Made by a program: the position numbers and the translations under genes. Shown piece by piece: positions 53,416 through 61,640 of a stretch of DNA of 64,000 nt (position 1 is the first letter of the stretch; each line of letters begins with the position of its first letter). The notes under the pieces are model-generated. The model searched no databases and was not told the origin of the DNA. It was given only the letters and a program-made list of their open reading frames with translations. The stretch is from Curtobacterium sp. GC_Cur_3 (GTDB lineage Bacteria > Actinomycetota > Actinomycetes > Actinomycetales > Microbacteriaceae): contig NZ_JALNUI010000007.1 in the NCBI RefSeq assembly GCF_026544205.1, positions 1 to 64,000 of the forward strand, read 5' to 3'.

Positions 53416-54138
53416 ATGGCAACCACGACCGTCCCCGCACTGCCCGACCTGTCACCGGCGGAGTCGACGAGTGCCGCGCGGCTCAACTGGCTCCGTGCCG
53501 GCCTGCTCGGCGCGAACGACGGCATCGTGTCCGTGGCCGCGGTCGTCGTGGGTGTCGCGGGCGCCGGGGTCGCGATCGGTCCCGTGCTCGCGGCAGGCGG
53601 GGCCGCCCTCGTCGGTGGGGCCGTGTCGATGGCCCTCGGCGAGTACGTCTCGGTGAGCGGCGCCCGGGACGCCCAGCGGACCGGGCAGACCGCCGCCGCC
53701 GCTCGACGTGCGGCGGCCGCCCAGCAGCACGACGACGTCGCCGCCGCCTACCGGTCGCTCGGGGTGTCAGCGGCCGTCGCGTCGTCGGTCGCCGACGAGC
53801 TCGCACGGCCCGAGGTCCGCGACGCCTGGGTCGCAGCGGAGGAGCGTGCCGCGGCCGAGGAGGTCGTCAGCCCGTGGCGTGCCGCCTGGGTGTCCGCAGC
53901 GACGTTCCTCGTCGGTGGTCTCCTGCCGTTCGTCGCGACCCTCCTCGCGCCGCCGTCGAGCCGCATCGCCGTGGTCGTCGTCGCCGTGCTGCTCGCCCTG
54001 GCCGCGACGGGCATCACCGGCGCTGTCCTCGGCGGCGCACGACGTGGCCGCGCGGCCACCCGGGTGGTCGTCGGCGGCGCACTCGCTCTGGCTGCGACGT
54101 GGATCGCCGGGATGCTGCTCGGGGCGCACGCCCTCTAG
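53416..54138 (+). CDS. VIT1/CCC1-family Fe2+/Mn2+ transporter
   Basis: 240 aa membrane protein of the vacuolar iron transporter family, which moves ferrous iron or manganese out of the cytoplasm. Helix pair with LRAGLLGANDGIVSVAAVVVGVAGAG (about 25-50) and ALVGGAVSMALGEYVSVSGARDAQ (about 65-88) carries the family signature; a cytoplasmic helical metal-binding region spans about 90-145 (DELARPEVRDAWVAAEERAAAEE), followed by three C-terminal helices. ATG 53416 fits the family better than the longer frame. The DtxR-like boxes upstream point to control by iron or manganese. Confidence 0.93.
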   Translation: MATTTVPALPDLSPAESTSAARLNWLRAGLLGANDGIVSVAAVVVGVAGAGVAIGPVLAAGGAALVGGAVSMALGEYVSVSGARDAQRTGQTAAAARRAAAAQQHDDVAAAYRSLGVSAAVASSVADELARPEVRDAWVAAEERAAAEEVVSPWRAAWVSAATFLVGGLLPFVATLLAPPSSRIAVVVVAVLLALAATGITGAVLGGARRGRAATRVVVGGALALAATWIAGMLLGAHAL

Positions 54139-54140
54139 GG

Positions 54141-54710
54141 TCAGCGGGCCGCGCGCGCTCGGGCCCTGATGGCCTCGATCACGTCGGTCTTGGCGTCCGC
54201 GTAGTCGTTCATGTCGTCCCACTGCCGGCGGAACAGCTCGCGCTTGGTGGCCTCGTAGAGCGCCCGGTCCTCCGCGTCCGAGCGCAGACGGTCACGGAAC
54301 AGCAGGTAGTCCTCGACCGCACGGGCACCGTGCTCGTAGAGGTGCACGTGGACGGTGCGCTCCGGCGTTCGCACCAGACGATGGCCCGGCTCGCGGACGC
54401 GCAGCACGTACCCGGCAGCGAGCAGCAGCTCGACGTGGTCCTCCTCGGCGGTGATGTCGTCCACCGTCACCAGGACGTCGATGATCGGCTTCGCCGCCAG
54501 CCCGGGCACGGCCGTGGAGCCGATGTGCTCGATGCCGACGGTCGACCCACCCGCGCCGAGTGCCTGCCGGATCCGGTCCCGGTGCTCGGCGAACACCGCG
54601 GGCCAGCGCTCGTCGTACGGGAGCAGGTCGACGTGGACTGCTTCGGGTCCGCCGATGACCTCGACCGTCGTCACGTCGGGGCGGCGGCCGTCGTCGTCGC
54701 TGTGCTGCAC
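54141..54710 (-). CDS. GrpB-family protein
   Basis: 189 aa (177 if GTG 54674 is used) protein of the GrpB family, related to nucleotidyltransferases, of unknown physiological function. Family blocks: VHVDLLPYDERWPAVFAEH, GIEHIGSTAVPGLAAKPIIDVLVTV and RTVHVHLYEHGA. GTG 54710 is preferred because GAGGA lies just upstream and it begins 5 bases after the PfkB stop. It ends the fructoside operon; its stop is 2 bases from that of the convergent VIT gene. A link to sugar metabolism is not established. Confidence 0.85.
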   Translation of the reverse strand: MQHSDDDGRRPDVTTVEVIGGPEAVHVDLLPYDERWPAVFAEHRDRIRQALGAGGSTVGIEHIGSTAVPGLAAKPIIDVLVTVDDITAEEDHVELLLAAGYVLRVREPGHRLVRTPERTVHVHLYEHGARAVEDYLLFRDRLRSDAEDRALYEATKRELFRRQWDDMNDYADAKTDVIEAIRARARAAR

Positions 54711-54714
54711 GTGG

Positions 54715-55671
54715 TCATCCTCGCAGGCGTTCCGGCGCGGACCTGCGGAAGCGGTCGAGGTCCTCGGACGTGGGAGGGTCGGCTCCCGGCCGGGAGACCG
54801 TCCACGCCGCCGCCGCGACGGCGTGGTGCAGTGCCGCACGCCACGTCGGCACGTCTCGTGGCCCGCGCTCGAAGGCGTCCTGGTGCCAGAGAGAGGAGAG
54901 GAACGCCGCACAGAAGGCGTCGCCGGCACCGATGGTGTCCGCGACCGGTACCCGGCGTGCCGGGGCGTGCTCGGTGTGCCCGTCCGTGAAGAGCGTCGCG
55001 CCCTCCGAGCCACGTGTGAGGACGACGGCTGGTCCGCTCCTGCTCCACGCCGTTGCGACCTCGGCCGGTTCGACGGACGGGTACAACCAGGCGAGGTCCT
55101 CGTCCGATGCCTTCACGAGGTGGCTCGCCGCCACGAACGCCTCCACCCGGGCCACGGTGGCGGGAGTGTCCGCGACCGCGGCGGGGCGCATGTTGACGTC
55201 GTAGCTGACGAAGGACGTCTCCCGTGCTCGTCGGACGGTCTCCAGCACGGCCTCCGCTCCGGGGAGCAGCAGGGTCCCGAGACACCCCGTGTGCACGAGC
55301 ACCGGCGGGCGGAGTGGGTCCAGGGTCGGGCGGACGTCCCAGTCCACGTCGAAGGCGTAGGTCGCTGCGCCGTCGGCGTCGAGCTCGGCGTGTGCGACGT
55401 GGCTCGGCCGCGACGGGGACCGGTGGACCTCGTCGATCGTGACCCCCGCCGCCTCGAGCGGGGCGCGCAGCGTCCGGCCGTCGTCATCGCGCCCGGTGTG
55501 GGTGCCGAGGACGACCGGGTGGCCCAGGCGGGCGAGGCCGAGTGCGACGTTCGCTCCCGCACCGCCCGGGTGCCGACTCGTGGTGCCGTCCGCACGACGC
55601 ACGGCATCGACGAGCGTCTCGCCGATGACCAGTGCGGGCCGGGACCTCGCGTCGGCAGCAGGGGCGGTCAT
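54715..55671 (-). CDS. PfkB-family carbohydrate kinase (probable fructokinase)
   Basis: 318 aa ribokinase-fold kinase. Signature 1 region GGAGANVALGLARLG at 36-50, signature 2 DTIGAGDAFCAAF at 245-257 with catalytic D251. Order and sequence match bacterial fructokinases, and the position behind GH32 and GH172 genes supports phosphorylation of released fructose. ATG 55671 overlaps the GH32 stop as ATGA. Confidence 0.9.
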   Translation of the reverse strand: MTAPAADARSRPALVIGETLVDAVRRADGTTSRHPGGAGANVALGLARLGHPVVLGTHTGRDDDGRTLRAPLEAAGVTIDEVHRSPSRPSHVAHAELDADGAATYAFDVDWDVRPTLDPLRPPVLVHTGCLGTLLLPGAEAVLETVRRARETSFVSYDVNMRPAAVADTPATVARVEAFVAASHLVKASDEDLAWLYPSVEPAEVATAWSRSGPAVVLTRGSEGATLFTDGHTEHAPARRVPVADTIGAGDAFCAAFLSSLWHQDAFERGPRDVPTWRAALHHAVAAAAWTVSRPGADPPTSEDLDRFRRSAPERLRG

Positions 55672-57125
55672 CCGGGGACCGGCGTCTGGTCGATGCGGGC
55701 TGACGTCTCGACGTGTCCGACGACGCTGCCGCCCACAGCGCGCAGGGTCAGCGACGGGGCGGTGGCACTCGGCGGCAGGAGCGCCGTGAGCAGCGTCGCG
55801 CCGTCGTCGGTGACGACCTCGACCGACCCGTTGTCGACGTAGAGCTCGACGCTGTCGGTGTCGCCGGCGAGCGGGACCCGCGTCGTGGACGGGAACGGTG
55901 ACCCCGAGCCGTACCCGTTGACCACTCGGCGGTCGAGGACCAGCTCGCGGTCACGGAGCGACCAGGACAGCGTGCACCCCGGGCCGTCGACGAGCAGGTC
56001 GCCGGAGGTCTGCTCGCGCTCGAGCCGCAGGCGGAGGCCGATGGGGTCGCCGTCGGGACTCGTGACGCGGACGGTCGCGCCGGCCATGACCTCGAGCGGC
56101 TGCGACGTGGCCGGTGTGCCGGGGACGGCGAGCTCGTCGGCCACGTGCTGCACCAGACGTGGCCGACCGTCGACCGTCCGGAGGGAGAGTTCCCGGGGCA
56201 GCGTCATCGCGCCGCGCCACCCGTGCTCCGGGAGGACGTGCGCGTACTGCCAGTTCGACATCCAGGCGACCATGACGCGTCGGCCGTCGAGCGCGTCGGT
56301 GAACGTGACGCCGGCGTAGCAGTCGCGTCCCTGGTCGACCCATCCGGGCTCGGTGTCCGCGGTGTAGGTCTCACCGTCGAAGTCACCGATGAACGCGACC
56401 ATGCCCGACCCGCCGGCGGGGTGTCCGTCGCCGAGGCTCAGCAGCAGGACCCACCGGACGTCTCCGCTGTCGGGGTCCGTCAGGGGGAACAGGTCGGGAC
56501 ACTCCCAGATCCCGTCGACCGCGATGACCGGGTCGAACCGGCTGAGCTGGCGCCACTCGACCAGGTCGTCCGACCCGTAGACCAGCACCGCCCGCTCCAC
56601 GGCTTCGACGGCGACCATCACCCACCGCTCGTCGACGCCGTCGGACCACCGGAAGACGTGCGGGTCCCGGAAGTCCGTGGACCCGCGGTCGAGGACCGGA
56701 CCGCCGGCACGCTTGGACCACGTCCGACCGCCATCGGCACTCGTGGCGAGCGCCTGCGCCTGGGACCCGGCGCGGTCCGAACTCGCCGTGCCGACGCTGG
56801 TGTAGATCGCGACGAGGTCGCCAGCCCGGGGTGCGTCGTCCCGGTCCGACGGCCGTGCGACGACGACGCTGCCGGAGAACACGTCCTCGTCGGCGTCGTG
56901 CAGGATCGCGACGGGCTCCTCGTGCCAGGTGCGCAGGTCGGTCGACCAGGCGTGCCCCCAGGACATGGTGCCCCAGTCCGTGCCGTGGGGGTTGTGCTGG
57001 AAGAAGAGGTGCCACCGGCCCCCGTGGACGACGAGTCCGTTCGGGTCGTTCATCCACCCCTGCCGCGGGGTGAAGTGCTGCCGGGGCCGGAGCAGGTCAC
57101 CGCTCGTGGCCTGGACCGTGCTCAT
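55668..57125 (-). CDS. Glycoside hydrolase family 32 protein (fructan/sucrose hydrolase)
   Basis: 485 aa five-bladed beta-propeller plus C-terminal beta-sandwich. Nucleophile D27 in WMNDPNG (24-30), transition-state stabiliser D154 in FRDPH, acid/base E208 in ECPDLF. No signal peptide, so it acts inside the cell on imported fructo-oligosaccharides or sucrose. ATG 57125 overlaps the GH172 stop as ATGA. Specificity among levanase, inulinase and invertase types cannot be decided from sequence alone. Confidence 0.94.
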   Translation of the reverse strand: MSTVQATSGDLLRPRQHFTPRQGWMNDPNGLVVHGGRWHLFFQHNPHGTDWGTMSWGHAWSTDLRTWHEEPVAILHDADEDVFSGSVVVARPSDRDDAPRAGDLVAIYTSVGTASSDRAGSQAQALATSADGGRTWSKRAGGPVLDRGSTDFRDPHVFRWSDGVDERWVMVAVEAVERAVLVYGSDDLVEWRQLSRFDPVIAVDGIWECPDLFPLTDPDSGDVRWVLLLSLGDGHPAGGSGMVAFIGDFDGETYTADTEPGWVDQGRDCYAGVTFTDALDGRRVMVAWMSNWQYAHVLPEHGWRGAMTLPRELSLRTVDGRPRLVQHVADELAVPGTPATSQPLEVMAGATVRVTSPDGDPIGLRLRLEREQTSGDLLVDGPGCTLSWSLRDRELVLDRRVVNGYGSGSPFPSTTRVPLAGDTDSVELYVDNGSVEVVTDDGATLLTALLPPSATAPSLTLRAVGGSVVGHVETSARIDQTPVPG

Positions 57126-58222
57126 CGGGGCTGCCGTGCGCGGGCGTCCGGGAACGCGGGGAACGGAGTGGTCGCACCCGTCTGGTACCAGTACGCGGTG
57201 GAGCAGACGTCGTCGTTGCGCTCGAAGAGCCCGCCGTCCCATGCCCCGATCTGCTGCAGCGTGACGCGGAGGGCCGAGTCGAACAGGATCGGGTCCGGCA
57301 GGTGCCAGCGGTACATGCCGTGACTCGGAGCCATGGCGGTCGCGAAGGGCGACGCCGCGGTGGTGTCGGTGATGGTGCGCTGCGGGTAGCCGAAGTACGG
57401 GGCGCTGTACGTGATCGGCTGCGGCTCCGGGCTGGCACGGAGGGCGTCCTGGAACGCCCACGCACCACCCGCGTAGTCCTCGAGGCCGGTGCTGCACTGG
57501 GTCGGGTGGGTGGTGTCGTCGTCCAGGAAGAACTTCACCTCGCCCTCACCCCACCAGTACCGCTCGAGCGACGTCAGGCCGATGAACGTGCCGAGGTACC
57601 GGCCGGCGCCGGTCACGCCGTCGAGGACGACGTGGTCGTTGCCGTGGCCGGCGGTCGCGTTGCTGCGTCGCCACTGCGCGTGGAAGGACCCGACGTTGTC
57701 CGCGATGTCGTCGCCGACCGTGTAGTCGACCTGGAAGAACACGGCGTCGACGTCGTCGGGGTGGTCGCTGTCGATCACGATGCGGGCGTGCTTCCGGAAC
57801 GGCATGGCGAAGTAGGAGTTCATCCCACCGGTGGGTGCGACGGTGATCGGGATCGACGTGACGAGCGCGCGCTCGGCGAACCCGTTGCAGAAGAAGTCGC
57901 CGACGGGCGCCTCCACCGCCGGGGTCTCGAAGCCGTCCCAGTAGATGCGGAGCACGAGGTTGCGGAGGACGAACGGGTTCGTCTCGGTGGTGTCGGGGAC
58001 CGTCAGCCAGATGTGCCGGATCACGCCGGGCCCGTCGATGTCGGCGAGGACGAGACGTCCTCTTGCCGGCAGCGCCGAGAACGCGCGGCCCTTCCGCCCG
58101 GGGCCGAGGTCCGAGGCGGTCCGTGCGGCCCCACCGGGCGACCCGTCGGGGTTCTCGGCGTTGATGGAGCGGCTCCTGACACCGGTGGGCAGGACGGCGA
58201 GCTGGTCGAGTTCGTGGATCAT
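57122..58222 (-). CDS. Glycoside hydrolase family 172 (DUF2961) protein
   Basis: 366 aa double jelly-roll protein. Family features: SRSINAENPDGSPGG near the start, GPGVIRHIWLTVP (about 64-76), YWDG (94-97), SYFAMPF, and the active-site pair region WWGEGEVKFFLDDD (E226/E228) with TGLEDYAGGAW (E248), close in spacing to the catalytic glutamates of the characterised Bifidobacterium difructose-anhydride enzyme. Known GH172 enzymes act on alpha-D-fructofuranosides (difructose dianhydride I) or D-arabinofuranosides. Next to GH32 and fructokinase, a fructofuranoside is more likely here. Cytoplasmic (no signal). It lies 15 bp behind the permease gene. Confidence 0.88.
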   Translation of the reverse strand: MIHELDQLAVLPTGVRSRSINAENPDGSPGGAARTASDLGPGRKGRAFSALPARGRLVLADIDGPGVIRHIWLTVPDTTETNPFVLRNLVLRIYWDGFETPAVEAPVGDFFCNGFAERALVTSIPITVAPTGGMNSYFAMPFRKHARIVIDSDHPDDVDAVFFQVDYTVGDDIADNVGSFHAQWRRSNATAGHGNDHVVLDGVTGAGRYLGTFIGLTSLERYWWGEGEVKFFLDDDTTHPTQCSTGLEDYAGGAWAFQDALRASPEPQPITYSAPYFGYPQRTITDTTAASPFATAMAPSHGMYRWHLPDPILFDSALRVTLQQIGAWDGGLFERNDDVCSTAYWYQTGATTPFPAFPDARARQPR

Positions 58223-58237
58223 GGTGTCGCTTTCGGG

Positions 58238-59134
58238 CTACTTGACCGCGCCGGCAGTGATGCCGCGGGTGAGGGTGCGTTGGAAGAAGAGGAAGAACAG
58301 CAGCGTCGGCAGGAGGGACAGCAGGGATCCGGCGTTGAGTTCGGTGATGTCGGTCGAGAGCTGGCCGCGGAGGGTCGACAGCGCGATGGGCACGGTCTGG
58401 TTCGCCGGGTCGGTGAGCATCACCACGGGGATGTAGAACTCGTTCCACGTCCAGATGAAGAAGAAGATCAGCAGCACCGAGAGGGTGGGCCGCATCACGG
58501 GGAACACCACCTGCCAGAGCACCTGCCAGCGGTTGGCACCGTCCAGCCGTGCTGCCTCGAGGAGGGACGGCGGGAAGGTGCCGAAGATGCTGCCGAGCAG
58601 GTAGGTCCCGAACGCGGACTGCAGCACCGCGAAGATGATGACGACGGACCAGATGGAGTCCCGCAGGCCCAGTGCCTGCGCACCGTGGAAGAGCGGGTAG
58701 ATGATCGCTTCCTGCGGGAGCATCGTCGCGAACAGCAGGACGCCGGTGACGAGCGTCGCCCCGCGGACCTTGCCGACACCGATCGCGTACGAGGCGAAGA
58801 GGGAGATCAGCACGCCGATCACGGCGACCAGGAGCGAGATGGCGACGGAGTTCCAGAGCGCGAGCGGGAAGTCCACGTCCCGGAGGTACCGGCTGAACGC
58901 CGAGAGCGTCAGGTGGTCGGGGATCGAGAACGGCCCGTTCGCCGCGTAGTCGGACTGCGTGCGGAACGCCGTGAGCACGAGGACCAGGAACGGCGAGGCC
59001 ATCACGACCCCCGTGAGGATCGCGATCCCGAGCACGATCCACCGGAGGGCACCGCGCTTCTGGGCCGAGCGGGGCTGACGTGGTGCCGGGGACGTCTGCT
59101 CCGCGGGTGGGCGGGTCTCGATGAGTGTGACCAC
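58238..59134 (-). CDS. Carbohydrate ABC transporter permease (MalG-like)
   Basis: 298 aa permease with six helices and EAA loop PPSLLEAARLDGANRWQVLWQVVFPVMRP near residues 190-218. It starts 4 bases behind the first permease of the pair and 15 bp ahead of the GH172 gene. Part of a CUT1-type importer for the fructoside substrate; the ATPase is not encoded in the window. Confidence 0.94.
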   Translation of the reverse strand: MVTLIETRPPAEQTSPAPRQPRSAQKRGALRWIVLGIAILTGVVMASPFLVLVLTAFRTQSDYAANGPFSIPDHLTLSAFSRYLRDVDFPLALWNSVAISLLVAVIGVLISLFASYAIGVGKVRGATLVTGVLLFATMLPQEAIIYPLFHGAQALGLRDSIWSVVIIFAVLQSAFGTYLLGSIFGTFPPSLLEAARLDGANRWQVLWQVVFPVMRPTLSVLLIFFFIWTWNEFYIPVVMLTDPANQTVPIALSTLRGQLSTDITELNAGSLLSLLPTLLFFLFFQRTLTRGITAGAVK

Positions 59135-59138
59135 GGGG

Positions 59139-60116
59139 TCAGCCCTCCAGGTTCCGGACGCTGCGGCGCTGCCACCAGAGCAGGACCGCGGCGATGATGA
59201 AGATGATGACGGTCAGCACGGTGGACAGCGCCGACCCGTAGCCGACGCGTGAGAGCTGGAAGAAGTTGAGGTACGAGTAGTACGAGGGCACGTACGTCGA
59301 GCTCTCCGGACCGCCGTTGGTGAGGATCAGGACCGGCGCGAACACCTTGAGCGCCCCCACGGTCGCCGTGAGGACGACGATGAACACCTCGGGCCGGATC
59401 TGCGGGATGCTGATCGCCCGGAAGCGGTGCCACCAGTTCGCGCCGTCCATCTCGGCTGCCTCGTGCAGTTCGGGATCCACACGTTGCAGGGCCGACATGA
59501 AGATGATGACCGGGTACCCGATCTGCCCCCAGACGAGCATCAGCATGATCGAGAAGAGCGCCAGCTTCGGGTCGCCCAGCCAGTCGGGTCCGTTCTGGAT
59601 GCCCACGGCGGCCAGGATCGAGTTGATCGCGCCGCCCTGGGTGTTGAGGATCCAGCTCCAGACCACGCCGGCGACGGCGATCGGGACGATCTGGGGCAGG
59701 TAGTAGGTGGCGCGGAGCACCGATGCCGCGCGCGGACCGAACGTCCGGCCGAGGTAGTCGAACAGGACCGCCGCGAGGACCAGGCCGATGACGGTCGGGA
59801 CCACGACGATCGCGATGATCATGAACGCCGTGTTCCGGAACGACTCCCAGAAGAGGTCGTCGTGGAGCAGGTCGGTGTAGTTGCCCAGTCCGTACCAGAC
59901 CATCGGGGCCAGGCCGCCCTTCCACTGGAAGAAGCTGGTGTAGACGTTGACTGCGAACGGCACGAGCACGACGGCGGTGAACCCGACGATGATCGGGGCG
60001 AGGTACCACCAGTAGGAGACGCCGCGGGACGGCCGTCTGCGGGTCGGTGCCACGCGGGCGGTGGCGGCGCGGGAGGCGGAGCCACGGCTGCGGAGCGAGG
60101 TGTCTGAGGTCATCAT
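59139..60116 (-). CDS. Carbohydrate ABC transporter permease (MalF-like)
   Basis: 325 aa permease. Basic N-terminal tail of ~33 residues (arginine/serine-rich), six helices, and EAA loop DPELHEAAEMDGANWWHRFRAISIPQIRPE near 215-245. Two adjacent ATG codons (60116, 60113) with AAGGA just upstream; either may start. A hairpin at 60168-60196 separates it from the binding-protein gene, which may lower permease relative to binding-protein expression. Confidence 0.94.
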   Translation of the reverse strand: MMTSDTSLRSRGSASRAATARVAPTRRRPSRGVSYWWYLAPIIVGFTAVVLVPFAVNVYTSFFQWKGGLAPMVWYGLGNYTDLLHDDLFWESFRNTAFMIIAIVVVPTVIGLVLAAVLFDYLGRTFGPRAASVLRATYYLPQIVPIAVAGVVWSWILNTQGGAINSILAAVGIQNGPDWLGDPKLALFSIMLMLVWGQIGYPVIIFMSALQRVDPELHEAAEMDGANWWHRFRAISIPQIRPEVFIVVLTATVGALKVFAPVLILTNGGPESSTYVPSYYSYLNFFQLSRVGYGSALSTVLTVIIFIIAAVLLWWQRRSVRNLEG

Positions 60117-60167
60117 TGTCCTTCGATGAGAACGAGCGGGTGCGCGGCCTGACGGTCGTGCCGGGGT

Positions 60168-60196
60168 GGGGTGGGCACCGATGCGGCACCCACCCC
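60168..60196 (-). terminator. Hairpin between binding-protein and permease genes
   Basis: ggggtggg / cccacccc, 8 bp perfect arms with an inner ggcacc-like extension, 15 bases beyond the binding-protein stop. Probably partial termination or RNA stabilisation within the operon. Confidence 0.55.
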
Positions 60197-60210
60197 GCGA
60201 GCAGCGACGG

Positions 60211-61521
60211 CTAGCCGTTGACCTGCTTCTTGCCCTTGCTGTAGAACGCCTGCAGTTCCTTCGTGAACTCGTCGGCGGTCTTGGTCTTGTTGACCATCGC
60301 CTGCATGCCGGACTGCTGGAAGTCGAGCAGCCCGGGGACGGGGTAGTCCGGGAAGAACGAGATCTGGTCCTTGTCCACCACGTCGGCGAACTGCTGCGTG
60401 AGTGCCTTGGTCTGCGGGTCGCTGATGACCGAGGGGTCACCGGCGAGGGGCAGCCCCGCGCGCTTGCCGATGGCGTTCTGCACCTGCGAGCTCAGCGTCG
60501 TGTTGATCCAGTCGTAGGCGAGTTCCTTGTTGCCCGACTTGGTCGGCACGGCCCAGAGGTGCCCGGACGAGCCGGCGTTGAGGCTCGCGCCGGGGAGGGT
60601 GAAGGTGCCCCAGTCGAACTTCGCGTCTGCCTTGAAGCGGTTGAACGCGGCGGAGTCCTCGACGATCATCGGGCTCTTGCCGGACAGCCAGGTGGCGTCC
60701 ATCTGGTCTCCGGTGACGCCGGCGAGCTTGCTGCCGAGGTAGCCCTTGTCGATCCACCGCTGGAACTGTTCGGTGCCCTCGGCGAAGGCCCCCGAGTCCA
60801 GGGAGGGACTGCCCTTGAGGAACATGTAGTCGTCGACCAGCTTCCGGTCGGCCTTCGCCGAGACGAGGCTGTACCAGGTCCAGAGCGCGCCGAACGCGTT
60901 CGCACCGCTCGCGACCGGGGTGGTGCCCTGGTCCTTGAACGTCTGCATGTCCCGCTCGAGCTCGTCCATCGTCGTCGGCGCCTCGGTGATGCCGGCCTTC
61001 GCGAAGGCGTCCTTGTTGTAGAACCAGACGATCACCTCGCCGATGTTCGGGACGCCGTACCAGCTGCCGGAACCGGCGTTGCCGTTCTGGTCGTACCGCG
61101 CGAGCGACGACATCGCGCCCTTCACCTTCTCGTCCCAGCCGTACTTCTTCACCTGCGGGTCCAGGTTCTCGATCAGGCCCTGCGATGCCAGCTGTCCGGC
61201 ATCCGCGTTGCCCTTGTTCACCTCGACGACGTCGGGGACCTTGTTGCCCGTGAGGAGCAGCTTGGCGTTCTTCTGCATGTTGTCGAAGCTGGTGGACACG
61301 AGCTTCACGTCCACGTCCGGGTGCTTCTCCTTGAACGTGGTGACGGCGTCCCGCCACGACTGGTACTGGGCGGAGTCCTTGCTCTCGTACTGCCAGATCG
61401 TGAAGGTCTTGCCGTCGCCGCTGTCGCCGCCGGACGAGGCACAGCCGACGAGACCGACCCCGACCAGAGCCGTGGCGACGATCCCGGCGAGCAGGCGCCG
61501 AGCTGTTCGGGTGGTGCGCAT
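60211..61521 (-). CDS. ABC transporter substrate-binding lipoprotein
   Basis: 436 aa family 1 solute-binding protein, lipidated at C27 of the lipobox LVGC after a hydrophobic signal peptide. Mature sequence FTIWQYESKDSAQYQSWRDA and the DVVEVNKGNADAGQL block are typical of oligosaccharide-binding proteins. ATG 61521 has GGAG eight bases upstream. It lies 119 bp behind the lacI gene; whether it has its own promoter there is unclear. Confidence 0.94.
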   Translation of the reverse strand: MRTTRTARRLLAGIVATALVGVGLVGCASSGGDSGDGKTFTIWQYESKDSAQYQSWRDAVTTFKEKHPDVDVKLVSTSFDNMQKNAKLLLTGNKVPDVVEVNKGNADAGQLASQGLIENLDPQVKKYGWDEKVKGAMSSLARYDQNGNAGSGSWYGVPNIGEVIVWFYNKDAFAKAGITEAPTTMDELERDMQTFKDQGTTPVASGANAFGALWTWYSLVSAKADRKLVDDYMFLKGSPSLDSGAFAEGTEQFQRWIDKGYLGSKLAGVTGDQMDATWLSGKSPMIVEDSAAFNRFKADAKFDWGTFTLPGASLNAGSSGHLWAVPTKSGNKELAYDWINTTLSSQVQNAIGKRAGLPLAGDPSVISDPQTKALTQQFADVVDKDQISFFPDYPVPGLLDFQQSGMQAMVNKTKTADEFTKELQAFYSKGKKQVNG

Positions 61522-61640
61522 GGTGGTGCTCCGTTCACTTCGTTGTGGTGGATGGCGCGCGACTGCGCGGAGACGCAGGCGCGACGAACCAGACCGGCGG
61601 TGTGGGCAGCCGGCTGGGAGACGGGGAGGACAGGGGACCG

